In this document: in pieces, positions 34,774 through 44,008 of the stretch
Layout: each line of letters starts with the position of its first letter
Position numbering within the stretch: the stretch's first letter is position 1
DNA from: Streptomyces marispadix
GTDB lineage: Bacteria; Actinomycetota; Actinomycetes; Streptomycetales; Streptomycetaceae
Assembly (NCBI RefSeq): GCF_022524345.1
Contig: NZ_JAKWJU010000002.1
Coordinates: 744,001 to 808,000 of the forward strand
Reading direction: 5' to 3'
DNA: 64,000 nt
Notes under the pieces: generated by a model
Told to the model about the DNA's origin: nothing
Database searches by the model: none
What the model saw: only the letters and a program-made list of their open reading frames with translations
Made by a program: the position numbers and the translations under genes

Positions 34774-34944
34774 CTACCAGCGGTACCAGCGCGCCCTCTT
34801 CCCGCCGGCGCCCGTGCTGCGCAGCAGGAAGCCGAGCAGCCAGATCACCAGGACCGCCACGGCGATCCACCACAGCGCCTTCAAAGCGAAGCCGGCGCCG
34901 AAAAGGATCAGAGCCAGAAGCAGTACGAGCAGTATGGGAACCAT
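34774..34944 (-). CDS. Small hydrophobic membrane protein
   Basis: A 56-residue protein consisting mainly of two membrane helices (about residues 2-17 and 22-40: VPILLVLLLALILFGAGF and LWWIAVAVLVIWLLGFLL) followed by a short basic tail (GGKRARWYRW). This is the pattern of small Streptomyces hydrophobic proteins of unknown role. ATG 34944 follows GAGGAGG at good spacing, so it is probably well translated. It is on the same strand as the gene at 36202, with about 45 nt between, and is followed by the WYL regulator. Confidence 0.78.
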   Translation of the reverse strand: MVPILLVLLLALILFGAGFALKALWWIAVAVLVIWLLGFLLRSTGAGGKRARWYRW

Positions 34945-34990
34945 CGGGTGAACACCTCCTCGACCCAACGAGTGGCCCTCATGCGGGCTT

Positions 34991-36202
34991 TCACACCGGC
35001 TCCGCACAACTCACGCGTATGGAGAGGTCGTTGTCGAGCGTGTAGTAGGGCCTGACCGAGACGGCGGAGCCGTCAGCGGCCGTCACACGCTGCGGCGGAT
35101 AGCTGAAGATCCGCTTCTTGTCCGGTACGTCGTCCAGTATCCGGGCGAGACGCACCGGCTCCTCCCCGGCGGCCGGGCGCACCCACAGATCCCATACGCG
35201 GGGTCCGGACGGCGACGGCAGGGCCTCCAGGGGCAGCCGGGCGGTGAAGCGGGGGGCCGGACCGCTGTGTTCCGTCCGTACGGTCCCGCCGTGATCGGGC
35301 TGTGCGGATGTGCCGTGGCCGGGCCGTACGGGGGTGCCGTGGCCGGACCGCGCGGAGGGGCCGTCGCGTCGGTCGCAGGCGTCCTCGTGCAGCGGCACGC
35401 TGACCGGGGCCGCTGCCGGATCGCGTGGATGCGCCTCCAGGGTGGCCGTGGCGGAGAGCCGGGCGCCGTGGAGCGTGCCGCGCAGGGCCACGCTCCCGTT
35501 CGCGACCTCCAGCGGCCCGGCCTCGGCGTGCGGCCAGCGCAGCCATGAACGGACCGTGAGATTGCCGTACTTGGTGGCGTAGGGGATGCGCACTCCCAGC
35601 CACGTACGGCCCTCACGGGGCACGCGGCCGATGAGCGAGCGCAGATCGTGCACGCCGGGCAGCAGGCGGCGGGGCTCTTCGTCGCCGAGGGCGAGATAGG
35701 CGTCCCAGCGGCCCTCGGGGAGGCTCATGATGCTCGGCAGCACGGCGCGCAAGGTGCCCTCCGACTCGGCCGGGGCGAGCGGCAGCCGCACGGTGCCGGA
35801 GGGGCCTTCGCCATCGCGCAACCGAAGCAGCAGGGCGGCGTCGTCGGGCGGCCTGGCCGCCGGTGCGCCGCCGGTGAGTCCTTCCTCGGGTCCTTCGTCG
35901 GGCCCGGCGTCGGGCCCGGCGCCGGACCCGGCGGGGAGCACGTCGCCGAGTCGTACGTCGAAGGTCAGGCCGCCCGCGCTGTCGGCGGTGCAGTCGGCAC
36001 GAGGGTGCGGGGGCACGGGACTCGGCGGCGACGCGGACGAGGAAGGGACCGAGGCCGGGGCCGCGGACGGCCTGGGCGACGCGGTGTGCGGCGCGAGCCG
36101 CGACGGGAGCGGAGGCGTGGCGGAGGAGCCCTTGCGGAGCCGTCCGTTCGCCGTCCGTGCCTTGCGTATCGCTCCGGGCCCGCCGGTGACGTGTGTGCTC
36201 AT
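34991..36202 (-). CDS. Unknown protein coupled to a glycosyltransferase
   Basis: A 403-residue protein I do not recognise as a named family. The N-terminal 80 residues are Ser/Pro/Ala-rich. Two apparent beta-rich modules follow, one with VRLPLAPAESEGTLRAVLPSI near 130 and the other ending DNDLSIRVSCAEPV. Between them is an octapeptide array (SARSGHGT, PVRPGHGT, SAQPDHGG, TVRTEHSG). The ATG at 36202 overlaps the stop of the glycosyltransferase as ATGA, so the two are translationally coupled and probably work together, perhaps on a wall polymer. The motif YYTLDNDLSIRV recalls modules I have seen in Streptomyces transferases; that is memory, not evidence. No signal peptide or membrane helix. Confidence 0.72.
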   Translation of the reverse strand: MSTHVTGGPGAIRKARTANGRLRKGSSATPPLPSRLAPHTASPRPSAAPASVPSSSASPPSPVPPHPRADCTADSAGGLTFDVRLGDVLPAGSGAGPDAGPDEGPEEGLTGGAPAARPPDDAALLLRLRDGEGPSGTVRLPLAPAESEGTLRAVLPSIMSLPEGRWDAYLALGDEEPRRLLPGVHDLRSLIGRVPREGRTWLGVRIPYATKYGNLTVRSWLRWPHAEAGPLEVANGSVALRGTLHGARLSATATLEAHPRDPAAAPVSVPLHEDACDRRDGPSARSGHGTPVRPGHGTSAQPDHGGTVRTEHSGPAPRFTARLPLEALPSPSGPRVWDLWVRPAAGEEPVRLARILDDVPDKKRIFSYPPQRVTAADGSAVSVRPYYTLDNDLSIRVSCAEPV

Positions 36203-37449
36203 GCTCGTCCTCCCGCCAGGGCCGGTCTCATGCCGACGAGGGCGTCCTTGGCCGCGTAGGCACCGCCGAGGAGCGCCGCTCGCGCCCTGTGCACCGCGCC
36301 GCCGTGCCGTACGGTCAGAGCGGTCAGCAGCTCCTCGTAGCGCGCGCCCACCCGCGCGGGGTCGAAGCGGGCGGAGGAGGCCAGCGCGGCCTGCCCCATG
36401 CGCTGCCGCAGTGCGTCGTCGTTCATGAGGCGCAGCAGCGCCCCGGAGATCGCCGGTACGTCGCCCGTGGGGGCGAGCAGCCCGTCGACGCCGTCGCGGA
36501 TGATCTCCTTCGGCCCGTGCGGGCAGTCGGTCGCCACCACCGGCAGTCCGCACCGCATCGCTTCGACGATGGTCATGCCGAACGACTCCAGGCTCGAAGT
36601 GACCGCCCCTATCGCGCCCTTGGCCCATTCGGCCTCGATGGGATGTGCGGGCCCCATCAGGAACACATGGTTGTACAGGCCGAGTTCGTCGATGAGGGCA
36701 CGGAGCCGGTCGCGTTCGCGGCCGTTGCCGTAGATGCGCAGTCCCCAGTCGGGACGTTCGGCCGCGGCCTGCGCGAAGGCACGTATCAGCACGTCGTAGC
36801 GCTTCGCGGGTGCGAGCCTTCCGGCCGCCACCACCCACTTCCCGGTGCCGTCGGAGGGCCTTACGCCGGGGGCGGGCACGCTGTTGGGCAGCGCCTCGAC
36901 GCGTACACCCGGCAGCCGCAGAATCCGGCGGTAGTCGCGTGCGTCGGCCTCGGTGACCGTGGTGACGGCGTCCAGCCGCGGATAGGTGTCGCGGAGCATC
37001 AGCTTCAGCCGCGCCGGATGCGTGGAGATGGTGAGGTGCTCCTGGCCGATGCGGGCCGGGCCGCGGCGCGTCTGGCGGGCTATGTGCGCGTTGAGCCCGG
37101 GACGGGTGCCGATGACGACGTCCGCCGTGGTAGTGCCCAGATACTCGCCGATGCGGCGGTCCGTGAGCGCGCTGTACTGCGGATACCGTCCGTCGCCTGC
37201 CGGGAACACCCGGGCGGGCAGGGCGTGTTCGGGATCGTCGCCCTCGTAGGCCGGGCTGTGGCGGCGCATGTCGACCAGCGACCGCAGGCGCACCCCCGGA
37301 CCGGGGTCGAAGAACGGCCTGTCCCGGTAGCGGAAGACCGATACGACCTCCACGTCATGCTGTTCGGCCAGCGTCCGCGCCAGATTGAACGTGGTGCGGA
37401 TCGTTCCCCCCATGCCGTACCCGCTGTTGATCAGAAACGAGATGTGCAT
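36199..37449 (-). CDS. Glycosyltransferase family 4 (GT-B)
   Basis: A 416-residue GT-B enzyme. The N-terminal fold opens MHISFLINSGYGMGGTIRTTFNLA, an acceptor-domain glycine loop; the C-terminal donor domain has AAGRLAPAKRYDVLIRAFA near 225 and the E-x7-E motif region ESFGMTIVEAMRCGLPVVATD near 305-325. ATG 37449 is used; no strong ribosome site is obvious. It overlaps the start of the next gene by ATGA. GT4 members add sugars to lipids, glycans or teichoic-acid-like polymers; the coupled unknown protein may be its partner. Donor and acceptor are undetermined. Confidence 0.87.
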   Translation of the reverse strand: MHISFLINSGYGMGGTIRTTFNLARTLAEQHDVEVVSVFRYRDRPFFDPGPGVRLRSLVDMRRHSPAYEGDDPEHALPARVFPAGDGRYPQYSALTDRRIGEYLGTTTADVVIGTRPGLNAHIARQTRRGPARIGQEHLTISTHPARLKLMLRDTYPRLDAVTTVTEADARDYRRILRLPGVRVEALPNSVPAPGVRPSDGTGKWVVAAGRLAPAKRYDVLIRAFAQAAAERPDWGLRIYGNGRERDRLRALIDELGLYNHVFLMGPAHPIEAEWAKGAIGAVTSSLESFGMTIVEAMRCGLPVVATDCPHGPKEIIRDGVDGLLAPTGDVPAISGALLRLMNDDALRQRMGQAALASSARFDPARVGARYEELLTALTVRHGGAVHRARAALLGGAYAAKDALVGMRPALAGGRA

Positions 37450-37768
37450 TCTGCCCCGACTCCCACGCTTGTAGAGCGTTCATCCCCCGACTTACCGTCT
37501 GTCACTGGCTAGACCGGCTCGGGTGGGTGATGGTTGGCCGCTATCGGGGTTTTGTTCCAGAGAAGTTCCGACATCGTGAAGAAACTCCCGGAACCGTTGC
37601 GGGAGTTCGCCGTCCGGCGCACCGTTTCTGCACTACGGGCGGTGCGGGGCGCGGAGCTTGGGCATGAGCGTTCCCCGGCGCCGCGATTCCGCCTCCGCTC
37701 ACGCGTGACCGGGGCCACGGCTCCCCCGTTGTTCAGACGGACAAGAACCGAACGCCCAGGGAGCCCCC
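37450..37768. other. 319-bp divergent gap before the hypothetical at 37769
   Basis: No supported gene. A 69-codon minus-strand frame (37509-37718) is Arg/Ser-rich with no family likeness. GGGAGC just upstream of 37769 is the ribosome site of the next gene. No clear promoter pair or hairpin was found. Confidence 0.4.
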
Positions 37769-38914
37769 GTGTCCCCCATGCTCGATGTCAGCGACGACGT
37801 ACGTGCCGAGATCGGCGATGATGAAGCCGACAGGCTGCTCGCGGGCGACAACGCCCCGGGCCGCTACGACTGCACCTCGTGCCGCACTCCCGGCGACCCG
37901 GGCCGAGTACCCACCAGCACCGTGCTGTTCGTCGGGGACGAGACCGCGGTACTCGCCTTCGCGCACGCCGCCTGCGTCCCCTCCCAGGTGATCAGGGTCT
38001 CGGAGGAGGAAGTGCAGGGCGCCGTCCGTACGATCACCGCCGAAGCGGCGGCGGGGGCGGAGACGCAGCAGCCCGGTGCCGGTCCTGGTGCCGGTGCCGT
38101 GACCGGTCCCACTCCCGTCGGGCCCAACGTGACGCCCGCTCCCGGGCCTTCGCCCGGGGTGTCGCCAGGGGTCTCCCCGGCGCCTTCGGTGCCCGCGCCG
38201 TCGGCCGCCCCGGACGGTGCAGCCGGCGCCCCTGTACACGCTCCGGTGGCTCCACCGGCAACTCCGCCTCCCTATACGGCTGTTCCTCCGCACGGCGGCC
38301 ACGGCGCCGCGCCTCCGCGCACGCCCTCGCCCGGTGCGGGACCCGGTGCGGGGCCGGGCGCAGGACCCGGCGTGGGGCCCGGCGCCGCACCGGCTCCCGG
38401 CGCCCCCGCCGCCGCGAACGCCGGGCAGCGCGCTCCGGAGCGTGCCGTGCTCGGCGTCACCTGCGGTCAGGTCCTCATCGACGACACGGTGCACGCGGCC
38501 GTCGCCGTAGAGCCCACCTCACGCATCGCCCGCCCCGGCTCCGACGGACAGGCCGACGACTTCCTGCCCCTCCTCCTCGAACAGGGCTTCCTCCCCGTCA
38601 CCGGCCTCACCCGGCCCCCGGCGCCCGTACCGGGCTGGTCGGTGCTCGTCGCGATGGGCCAGCTCCACGCGATCCTCCAGCCGCCCACGGGCAACTCGCC
38701 CCAGCAGAACATCTGGTGGCAGGCCCACCAGGCCCTGCCGGTCACCGACGGCTGGCGCAACGCGGCGAACCAGAGCAACACCGTGCTCGTCTACGCGGCA
38801 CCCGTCGGCGCCATCGGACAGCAACCCCGCGAGGATCTGCTGCGCGAAGCGCTGGTGCAGGCCGCCGCACGGGGAGTCCTCGTCGGTGCGGCGATGCCGC
38901 TCGCCGGTTCCTGA
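37769..38914 (+). CDS. Streptomyces hypothetical with Pro/Gly-rich linker
   Basis: A 381-residue protein of unknown function with three parts. Residues about 1-90 form a compact domain containing CTSCRTPGDPG, possibly a metal-binding C-x2-C. Residues about 95-215 are a Pro/Gly/Ala linker with runs of GPGAGPGAG type. Residues about 220-381 form a second conserved domain (VLGVTCGQVLIDDTVHAAVAVEP, NIWWQAHQALPVTDGWRN). There is no signal peptide or membrane segment. The linker's codons are almost all C or G at the third position like the rest, so it is likely genuine. GTG 37769 follows GGGAGC. No neighbour suggests a role. Confidence 0.72.
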   Translation: MSPMLDVSDDVRAEIGDDEADRLLAGDNAPGRYDCTSCRTPGDPGRVPTSTVLFVGDETAVLAFAHAACVPSQVIRVSEEEVQGAVRTITAEAAAGAETQQPGAGPGAGAVTGPTPVGPNVTPAPGPSPGVSPGVSPAPSVPAPSAAPDGAAGAPVHAPVAPPATPPPYTAVPPHGGHGAAPPRTPSPGAGPGAGPGAGPGVGPGAAPAPGAPAAANAGQRAPERAVLGVTCGQVLIDDTVHAAVAVEPTSRIARPGSDGQADDFLPLLLEQGFLPVTGLTRPPAPVPGWSVLVAMGQLHAILQPPTGNSPQQNIWWQAHQALPVTDGWRNAANQSNTVLVYAAPVGAIGQQPREDLLREALVQAAARGVLVGAAMPLAGS

Positions 38915-39167
38915 CACCGTCCGCGCCCCGGCCCCGACGGGCCGCCGCCTGCGGCGGGTTCGTACGCACGGCCGGGGCCCCACCCCCACGAGCCCCCTGC
39001 GCCCCTACGCGAACTCCGACGACCCCTGCGAACAGGTCATTCGCCGCGCCGCCCCGCATCCGTGGGGCGGCGCCGTCGTTGGCCCAGACGTGCAGCCATA
39101 CGAACCTTCACGATCCCACCGTCCCTACCGCGACCAGGGCAGAGGCCCCGGCCTGGGCATCCCGGCG

Positions 39168-39458
39168 ATGCGCCCGAGCCACGACGCCCCCTCGGCCCAC
39201 TCCTCCCCTACGCCCATCTACGACGCGTTGTACGCGGAGTACGGCAGGCTCTTCCGCACCCTGCCGGGCGACCGCAGCGGCGAGGAGGAACTCCGCTTCC
39301 AGGGCTTCGGGACCGTGCACGGCACCGGCACCGGAAACTGGGGCGACGAGGGCCGCCACGGCGACGACTGGTCGGCGCACGACGCCCTCCCCCGGCACGG
39401 CAGCCGCGTACCGGCGCTGCCGCCCGCACCGCGCGACGGCCAGTCACCGCGGTACTGA
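39168..39458 (+). CDS. Small Streptomyces hypothetical protein
   Basis: A 96-residue protein from ATG 39168; an upstream in-frame GTG at 39090 would add 26 residues and cannot be excluded. The segment IYDALYAEYGRLFRTLPGDRSGEEELRFQGFG (residues about 17-48, cited as a landmark) resembles a conserved Streptomyces hypothetical I recall. The rest is low-complexity with a Gly/Thr stretch. The ribosome site is weak at either start. It lies about 250 nt after the hypothetical gene ending at 38914, on the same strand, and converges on der. Function unknown. Confidence 0.55.
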   Translation: MRPSHDAPSAHSSPTPIYDALYAEYGRLFRTLPGDRSGEEELRFQGFGTVHGTGTGNWGDEGRHGDDWSAHDALPRHGSRVPALPPAPRDGQSPRY

Positions 39459-39534
39459 CCGCTCGACGGGGCCCGGGACAGACACCGGGAGGTCGAGGGC
39501 CCCGGCCCGCGGCAGGTCGAGGGCACCCGGGCCG

Positions 39535-41013
39535 CTAGCGCTTCCTGCCGCGCTTCTCCCGCACCCGCACCGACATGTGCAGCGGCGTCCCCTCGAAGCC
39601 GAACTCCTCGCGCAGACGCCGCTCCACGAAGCGCCGGTAGCCCGCCTCCAGGAAGCCCGACGCGAAGAGCACGAAGCGAGGCGGCCGGGTGCCCGCCTGC
39701 GTCCCGAAGAGGATGCGCGGCTGCTTGCCACCGCGTACGGGGTGCGGGTGCGAGGCGACGATCTCCCCGAGGAACGAGTTCAGCTTCCCGGTCGGCACCC
39801 GCGTCTCCCAGCCCTCCAGCGCCGTCTCGATGGCGGGCACCAGCTTCTCCATGTGCCGCCCCGTACGGGCCGAGATGTTCACGCGCGGCGCCCAGCGGAC
39901 CTGGACCAGGTCCCGTTCGATCTCACGCTCCAGATAGAAGCGGCGCTCGTCGTCCAGGTTGTCCCACTTGTTGTACGCGATGACGAGGGCCCGTCCGGCC
40001 TCGACCGCCATGGTGATGATGCGCAGGTCCTGCACGCTGATCGGCTCGGTCACATCGATCAGTACGACCGCGACCTCCGCCTTCTCCAGCGCCGCCGCGG
40101 TACGCAGGGACGCGTAGTAGTCGGCGCCCTCCTGGAGGTGCACACGGCGGCGGATGCCTGCCGTGTCGACGAACATCCAGCTCTTTCCGGCCAGTTCGAT
40201 GAGTTCGTCCACCGGGTCGCGGGTCGTCCCGGCGGTCGCGTCGACGACGACGCGCTCCTGCTTGGCGACCTTGTTCAGCAGCGAGGACTTGCCGACGTTG
40301 GGGCGTCCGATGAGCGCGATCCGGCGCGGACCGCCAGGCCGCGCTCCCCCGAAGGTCTGCTCGGGCGCCTCCGGCAGCGCCTCCAGCACGACGTCCAGCA
40401 GATCGCCCGTGCCCCGTCCGTGCAGCGCCGAGACGGGGTGCGGCTCGCCCAGTCCGAGCCCCCACAGATAGGCGGCGTCGGCCTCCCCCGTCGGGCCGTC
40501 GACCTTGTTGGCGCACAGCACGACGGGCTTCCCGGCCTTGCGCAGCATCCGTACGACGGCCTCGTCGGTGTCGGTCGGGCCGACCTGGGCGTCCACGACG
40601 AACACGACGGCGTCCGCCGCCTCCACCGCGAACTCCGCCTGGGCGGCGACGGTCGCCTCCATGCCGAGCACGTCCTGCTCCCAGCCGCCGGTGTCGACGA
40701 CCTTGAACCGGCGTCCGGCCCAGTCGGCCTCGTAGGTCACGCGGTCACGGGTCACCCCGGGACGGTCCTCGACGACGGCCTCACGGCGGCCGAGAATCCG
40801 GTTGACCAGTGTCGACTTGCCGACGTTGGGGCGTCCTACGACGGCCAGCACGGGCAGCGGGCCCTGTGCGGCCTCCTCCAGGGCGCCCTCCACCTCCTCG
40901 GCGTCGAACCCCTCCTCGGCGGCGAGTTCCATGAACCGGTCGAACTCGGCGTCGTCCAGCTCGCCGTGGTCGTGCCCGGGCTCGTACACGCCGTGCTGTC
41001 CGTTGTCGTCCAT
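39535..41013 (-). CDS. der: Ribosome biogenesis GTPase Der (EngA)
   Basis: A 492-residue tandem GTPase required for 50S ribosome assembly. The two G domains each show a complete set: [10 protein letters not shown] and DTGGWE with NKVD in the first (about 58-215), and [17 protein letters not shown] and NKWD in the second (about 230-395). A KH-like C-terminal domain ends with [10 protein letters not shown]. The first 50 residues are an acidic extension common in actinobacteria. ATG 41013 is used. It is last in the leftward run with the acyltransferase and CMP kinase genes, an order seen widely in actinobacteria, and is about 180 nt from the acyltransferase. Confidence 0.96.
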   Translation of the reverse strand: MDDNGQHGVYEPGHDHGELDDAEFDRFMELAAEEGFDAEEVEGALEEAAQGPLPVLAVVGRPNVGKSTLVNRILGRREAVVEDRPGVTRDRVTYEADWAGRRFKVVDTGGWEQDVLGMEATVAAQAEFAVEAADAVVFVVDAQVGPTDTDEAVVRMLRKAGKPVVLCANKVDGPTGEADAAYLWGLGLGEPHPVSALHGRGTGDLLDVVLEALPEAPEQTFGGARPGGPRRIALIGRPNVGKSSLLNKVAKQERVVVDATAGTTRDPVDELIELAGKSWMFVDTAGIRRRVHLQEGADYYASLRTAAALEKAEVAVVLIDVTEPISVQDLRIITMAVEAGRALVIAYNKWDNLDDERRFYLEREIERDLVQVRWAPRVNISARTGRHMEKLVPAIETALEGWETRVPTGKLNSFLGEIVASHPHPVRGGKQPRILFGTQAGTRPPRFVLFASGFLEAGYRRFVERRLREEFGFEGTPLHMSVRVREKRGRKR

Positions 41014-41196
41014 GCGGTCTCGTCCTCGTCGTTCACATCAGGTGGTCCGCCGCGGTACGGAGGTCCGCGCCGCGGCTACTTCAAGTCTGCCGGGCCTTCG
41101 GCGGCCCGCTTGCCGTGTGCTGTTCGCCGTGTGGCGTGTGCCTTGAGCCTTGTGCCCGGGCGGGAGGGCGGCAGGCCGGCCGGCGTTCGCGTCCCG

Positions 41197-41853
41197 TCAG
41201 CGCTCCGTGGTCCGGCGTGCGTCCGCCAGGTGGTCCGAGAGCCGCTTGCGGATGCGTACCGTCGCCTCGTCCAGCGCCGCACGCGTACGCCGGCCGCTGC
41301 CGTCGCCCGCCTCGAACGGGTCGCCGAAGACCACGTCGATACGGCTGCGCACCGCGGGAAGCGCCTTGACGCAACGGCCCGGACGGTCGTTGCTGCCGAG
41401 CACCGCGACCGGCACGACGGGCGCCCCCGAGCGTACGGCGAAGTACGCGAGCCCCGAGCGCAGCGAGGCGAAGTCCCCCTCGCCACGGGTGCCTTCGGGG
41501 AAGATGCCCAGAACCCCGCCGCGCTCCAGCACGCCGAGCGCGGAGAGTACGGCGGCACGGTCGGTGCCGCCGCGGTCGACGGAGATCTGCCCGATGCCGC
41601 GCAGGAACGGGCCGAGCGGCCCGACGAACGCCTCCTTCTTGACGAGAAAGTGCACGGGCCGCGGGGAGGTGCCGATCAGCATCGGGCCGTCGACGAAGTG
41701 CGAGTGGTTGACGGCCAGGATCGCGGGCCCGCTCGGCGGTACGCGCCAGGCGCCCAGCACGCGCGGACGCCACAGGCCGTGCATCACGGCCAGACCGATA
41801 CGGCGTCCGGCCACTGCCCCTCGCGTACCGGGGGCGGAGCCGGTCGAAGTCAC
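41197..41853 (-). CDS. plsC: 1-acyl-sn-glycerol-3-phosphate acyltransferase (PlsC-like)
   Basis: A 218-residue membrane-associated acyltransferase of phospholipid synthesis. The catalytic NHSHFVD motif (the family's NHx4D) near residue 49 and the FPEGTRG motif near 118 are intact, and the segment RPVHFLVKKEAF between them is usual for the family. The start is GTG 41853, which overlaps the cmk stop as GTGA, so the two genes are translationally coupled. The short N-terminus lacks a clear membrane helix, as in many small actinobacterial homologues. The exact acceptor (lysophosphatidate or another lysolipid) is inferred from the family only. Confidence 0.9.
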   Translation of the reverse strand: MTSTGSAPGTRGAVAGRRIGLAVMHGLWRPRVLGAWRVPPSGPAILAVNHSHFVDGPMLIGTSPRPVHFLVKKEAFVGPLGPFLRGIGQISVDRGGTDRAAVLSALGVLERGGVLGIFPEGTRGEGDFASLRSGLAYFAVRSGAPVVPVAVLGSNDRPGRCVKALPAVRSRIDVVFGDPFEAGDGSGRRTRAALDEATVRIRKRLSDHLADARRTTER

Positions 41854-42596
41854 TTGGAGATCTGCCCCGCCTTCTCATCGGCCGCCTCGGCCGCTTCCGC
41901 TCCGACGGTGCCGCCGCCCTTGGCGGCCGCGGCCTGCTCGACGAGCGTGACGACGCACTCGACGACCTGCTCCAGCGTCAGCTCGGTGGTGTCCACCTCG
42001 ACGGCGTCGTCGGCCTTCTTCAGCGGCGAGGTCTTACGGCCGCTGTCGGCGGCGTCGCGCTTGATCAGCGCCTCGCGGGTCGCCGAGAGATCCGTGGCGT
42101 CCTTGCCCTTCAGCTCACCGCTGCGCCGGGACGCGCGGGCCTCGGGCGAGGCCGTGAGGAAGATCTTGAGGTCCGCGTCGGGGAGGACGGTGGTGCCGAT
42201 GTCCCGGCCCTCGACGACGATCCCGCCGGGCGCCTCGGCCGCGATGGCACGTTGCAGCGCGGTGATACGTGACCGCACCTCGGGTACGGCGCTGACGGAA
42301 CTGACCGCCGCCGTGACCTCCTTGGAACGGATGGGCCCCGAGGCGTCCGTACCGTCCACGGCGATGGTGGGCGCCGCCGGATCGGTGCCGGAGTCGATCA
42401 CGGGCTTGGCGGCGGCTGCCGCGACCGCCTCCGCGTCGTCGGCGGGCACGCCGTTGCTCAGCATCCACCACGTGATCGCCCTGTACTGCGCTCCGGTGTC
42501 CAGGTAGCTCAGGCCCATGGCCTCCGCGACGGCCTTGGAGGTGCTGGACTTGCCCGTGCCGGAGGGGCCGTCGATGGCGACAATCACTGCAGACAC
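41850..42596 (-). CDS. cmk: (d)CMP kinase
   Basis: A 248-residue cytidylate kinase making CDP or dCDP from the monophosphates. Walker A is GPSGTGKSS near residue 10, YLDTGAQYRAI carries the nucleoside site (the Gln replaces a more common Met), and the family motif VVEGRDIGTTVLPDAD is near 130. A roughly 25-residue Ala/Glu tail extends the C-terminus beyond the usual length. GTG 42596 is chosen because the coding similarity begins there; AAAGG lies about 12 nt upstream. It overlaps plsC downstream by GTGA, and tyrA lies 221 nt upstream in the same direction. Confidence 0.94.
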   Translation of the reverse strand: MSAVIVAIDGPSGTGKSSTSKAVAEAMGLSYLDTGAQYRAITWWMLSNGVPADDAEAVAAAAAKPVIDSGTDPAAPTIAVDGTDASGPIRSKEVTAAVSSVSAVPEVRSRITALQRAIAAEAPGGIVVEGRDIGTTVLPDADLKIFLTASPEARASRRSGELKGKDATDLSATREALIKRDAADSGRKTSPLKKADDAVEVDTTELTLEQVVECVVTLVEQAAAAKGGGTVGAEAAEAADEKAGQISK

Positions 42597-42817
42597 GCTG
42601 TGGGGGACCTTTCTGGAGCACGGGCAGGAGCGGTCGGGGCCGTGCCGTACCGGCCCGGGCACAAGGCTACCGGCTCACCGGGGGGCTCCGGCCCGCCGCC
42701 CTCGCACGGCCTCCGCGGGGACGCCGCGGGACCGTCGGGGGCGTCGCGGGACCGCCGGGGGGCGTCGCGGGGTCCCGCACGTCGTTCGCGCGTGCACCGC
42801 CGTGCACGCCCTCGCGC

Positions 42818-43906
42818 TCACTGCTGCCGCAGCGACCAGCCGCGTTCGCGAAGCGCCGTCTCCAGCACGGGTGCCGCACCGGGTTCCACCATGAGCTGCA
42901 CATGGCCGGCCTGCTGGCCGGTCGCGTGCTCGATGCGTACGTCCTCGATGTTGACGCCGACCGCGCCCGCGTCGGCGAAGATACGGGCCAGCTCGCCCGG
43001 CCGGTCGCTGATGAGGACCGCCACGGTCCGGTACGCCGCCGGTGCCTGCCCGTGCTTGCCCGGCACCCTCGCCCGGCCCGAGTTGCCCCGGCGCAGCACC
43101 CGCTCGATGCCCGCGACGCCGCCGCCCCGCTTCTCCTCGTCCGCCGAGCCGAGCGCGCGCAGCGCCCGTACGGCCTCGTCGAGGTCGGTCGCCACCTCCG
43201 CGAGGATGTCCGCGACCGGGCCCGGGTTGGCGGAGAGGATCTCCACCCACATCGCCGGGTCGGAGGCCGCGATGCGCGTGACGTCGCGGATGCCCTGGCC
43301 GCACAGGCGCACGGCCGTCTCGTCGGCCGCCTCCAGACGGGCCGCGATCATGCTCGACAGAAGCTGCGGGGTGTGCGATACGAGGGCCACGGCACGGTCG
43401 TGCGCGTCGGCGTCCATCACCACCGGGACGGCGCCGCACAGCGCGACCAGTTCCAGCGCGAGGTTGAGCACCTCGGTGTCGGTCTCGGCGGTGGGGGTGA
43501 GCACCCAGGGACGTCCCTCGAAGAGGTCGGCGGTCGCGGCCAGCGGCCCGTTCTGCTCCCGGCCGGACATGGGGTGGGTGCCCAGGTATCCGGCCAGGTC
43601 GCCGCCGAGCCCGGCGAGTTCGCGGCGCGGTCCGCCCTTGACGCTGGCCACGTCGATGCAGGCCCTGGCGAGGCCGGCGCGCTGGACGTCGCCGACGGTT
43701 CGTGCCACGTGCGCCGGCGGTACGGCCACGATCGCCAGGTCCACTGCGCCCGACGGCTCCGCGTCGGTGCCCGCGCCGAGCGCCGTCGCCGTACGTACGC
43801 GCTCCGGATCGAGATCGCGCAGGTGCACCCGCACTCCGCGTCCGGTGAGGGCGAGGGCCGCGGAGGTGCCGATGAGGCCCGTGCCGACGACGAGAGCTGT
43901 ACGCAT
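42818..43906 (-). CDS. tyrA: Prephenate dehydrogenase
   Basis: A 362-residue enzyme that oxidises prephenate to 4-hydroxyphenylpyruvate for tyrosine synthesis. The NAD(P)-binding Rossmann loop GTGLIGTS is at residues 9-16. The substrate region includes HPMSGREQNG near 111 and HDRAVALVSHTPQLLS near 170, whose His and Arg hold prephenate. An ACT domain (about 283-345; landmarks SDRPGELARIFADAG and IEDVRI) suggests feedback control by an amino acid, probably tyrosine. ATG 43906 has only a weak ribosome site. Chorismate mutase is encoded 93 nt upstream, making the prephenate this enzyme uses, and an 18-bp tandem repeat lies between. Confidence 0.94.
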   Translation of the reverse strand: MRTALVVGTGLIGTSAALALTGRGVRVHLRDLDPERVRTATALGAGTDAEPSGAVDLAIVAVPPAHVARTVGDVQRAGLARACIDVASVKGGPRRELAGLGGDLAGYLGTHPMSGREQNGPLAATADLFEGRPWVLTPTAETDTEVLNLALELVALCGAVPVVMDADAHDRAVALVSHTPQLLSSMIAARLEAADETAVRLCGQGIRDVTRIAASDPAMWVEILSANPGPVADILAEVATDLDEAVRALRALGSADEEKRGGGVAGIERVLRRGNSGRARVPGKHGQAPAAYRTVAVLISDRPGELARIFADAGAVGVNIEDVRIEHATGQQAGHVQLMVEPGAAPVLETALRERGWSLRQQ

Positions 43907-43923
43907 TACCGGTCGACGTCCTC

Positions 43924-44008
43924 GTGGATCGCTGGATGCTTGCGGATCGCTGGGTGCTTGCAGGTCACTGGGTTCTCGCGGGTCCTGAGTGCTCGCGGGT
44001 CACTGGGC
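43924..44008. repeat. 18-bp tandem array between aroH and tyrA
   Basis: Units begin at 43924, 43942, 43960 and 43978, with a partial fifth at 43995. The first two are GTGGATCGCTGGATGCTT and GCGGATCGCTGGGTGCTT. The array touches the aroH stop at 44000 and fills the gap before the tyrA start. Confidence 0.7.

Noticed and set aside
37509..37718. A small minus-strand frame ending NHHPPEPV
   Set aside because: No family likeness; the internal ATG version of 21 codons is too short to support.
37879..42507. A 1542-codon + strand frame across the region from the hypothetical to cmk
   Set aside because: It is an artefact of low stop-codon density; it runs opposite der, plsC and cmk, whose protein families are clear.
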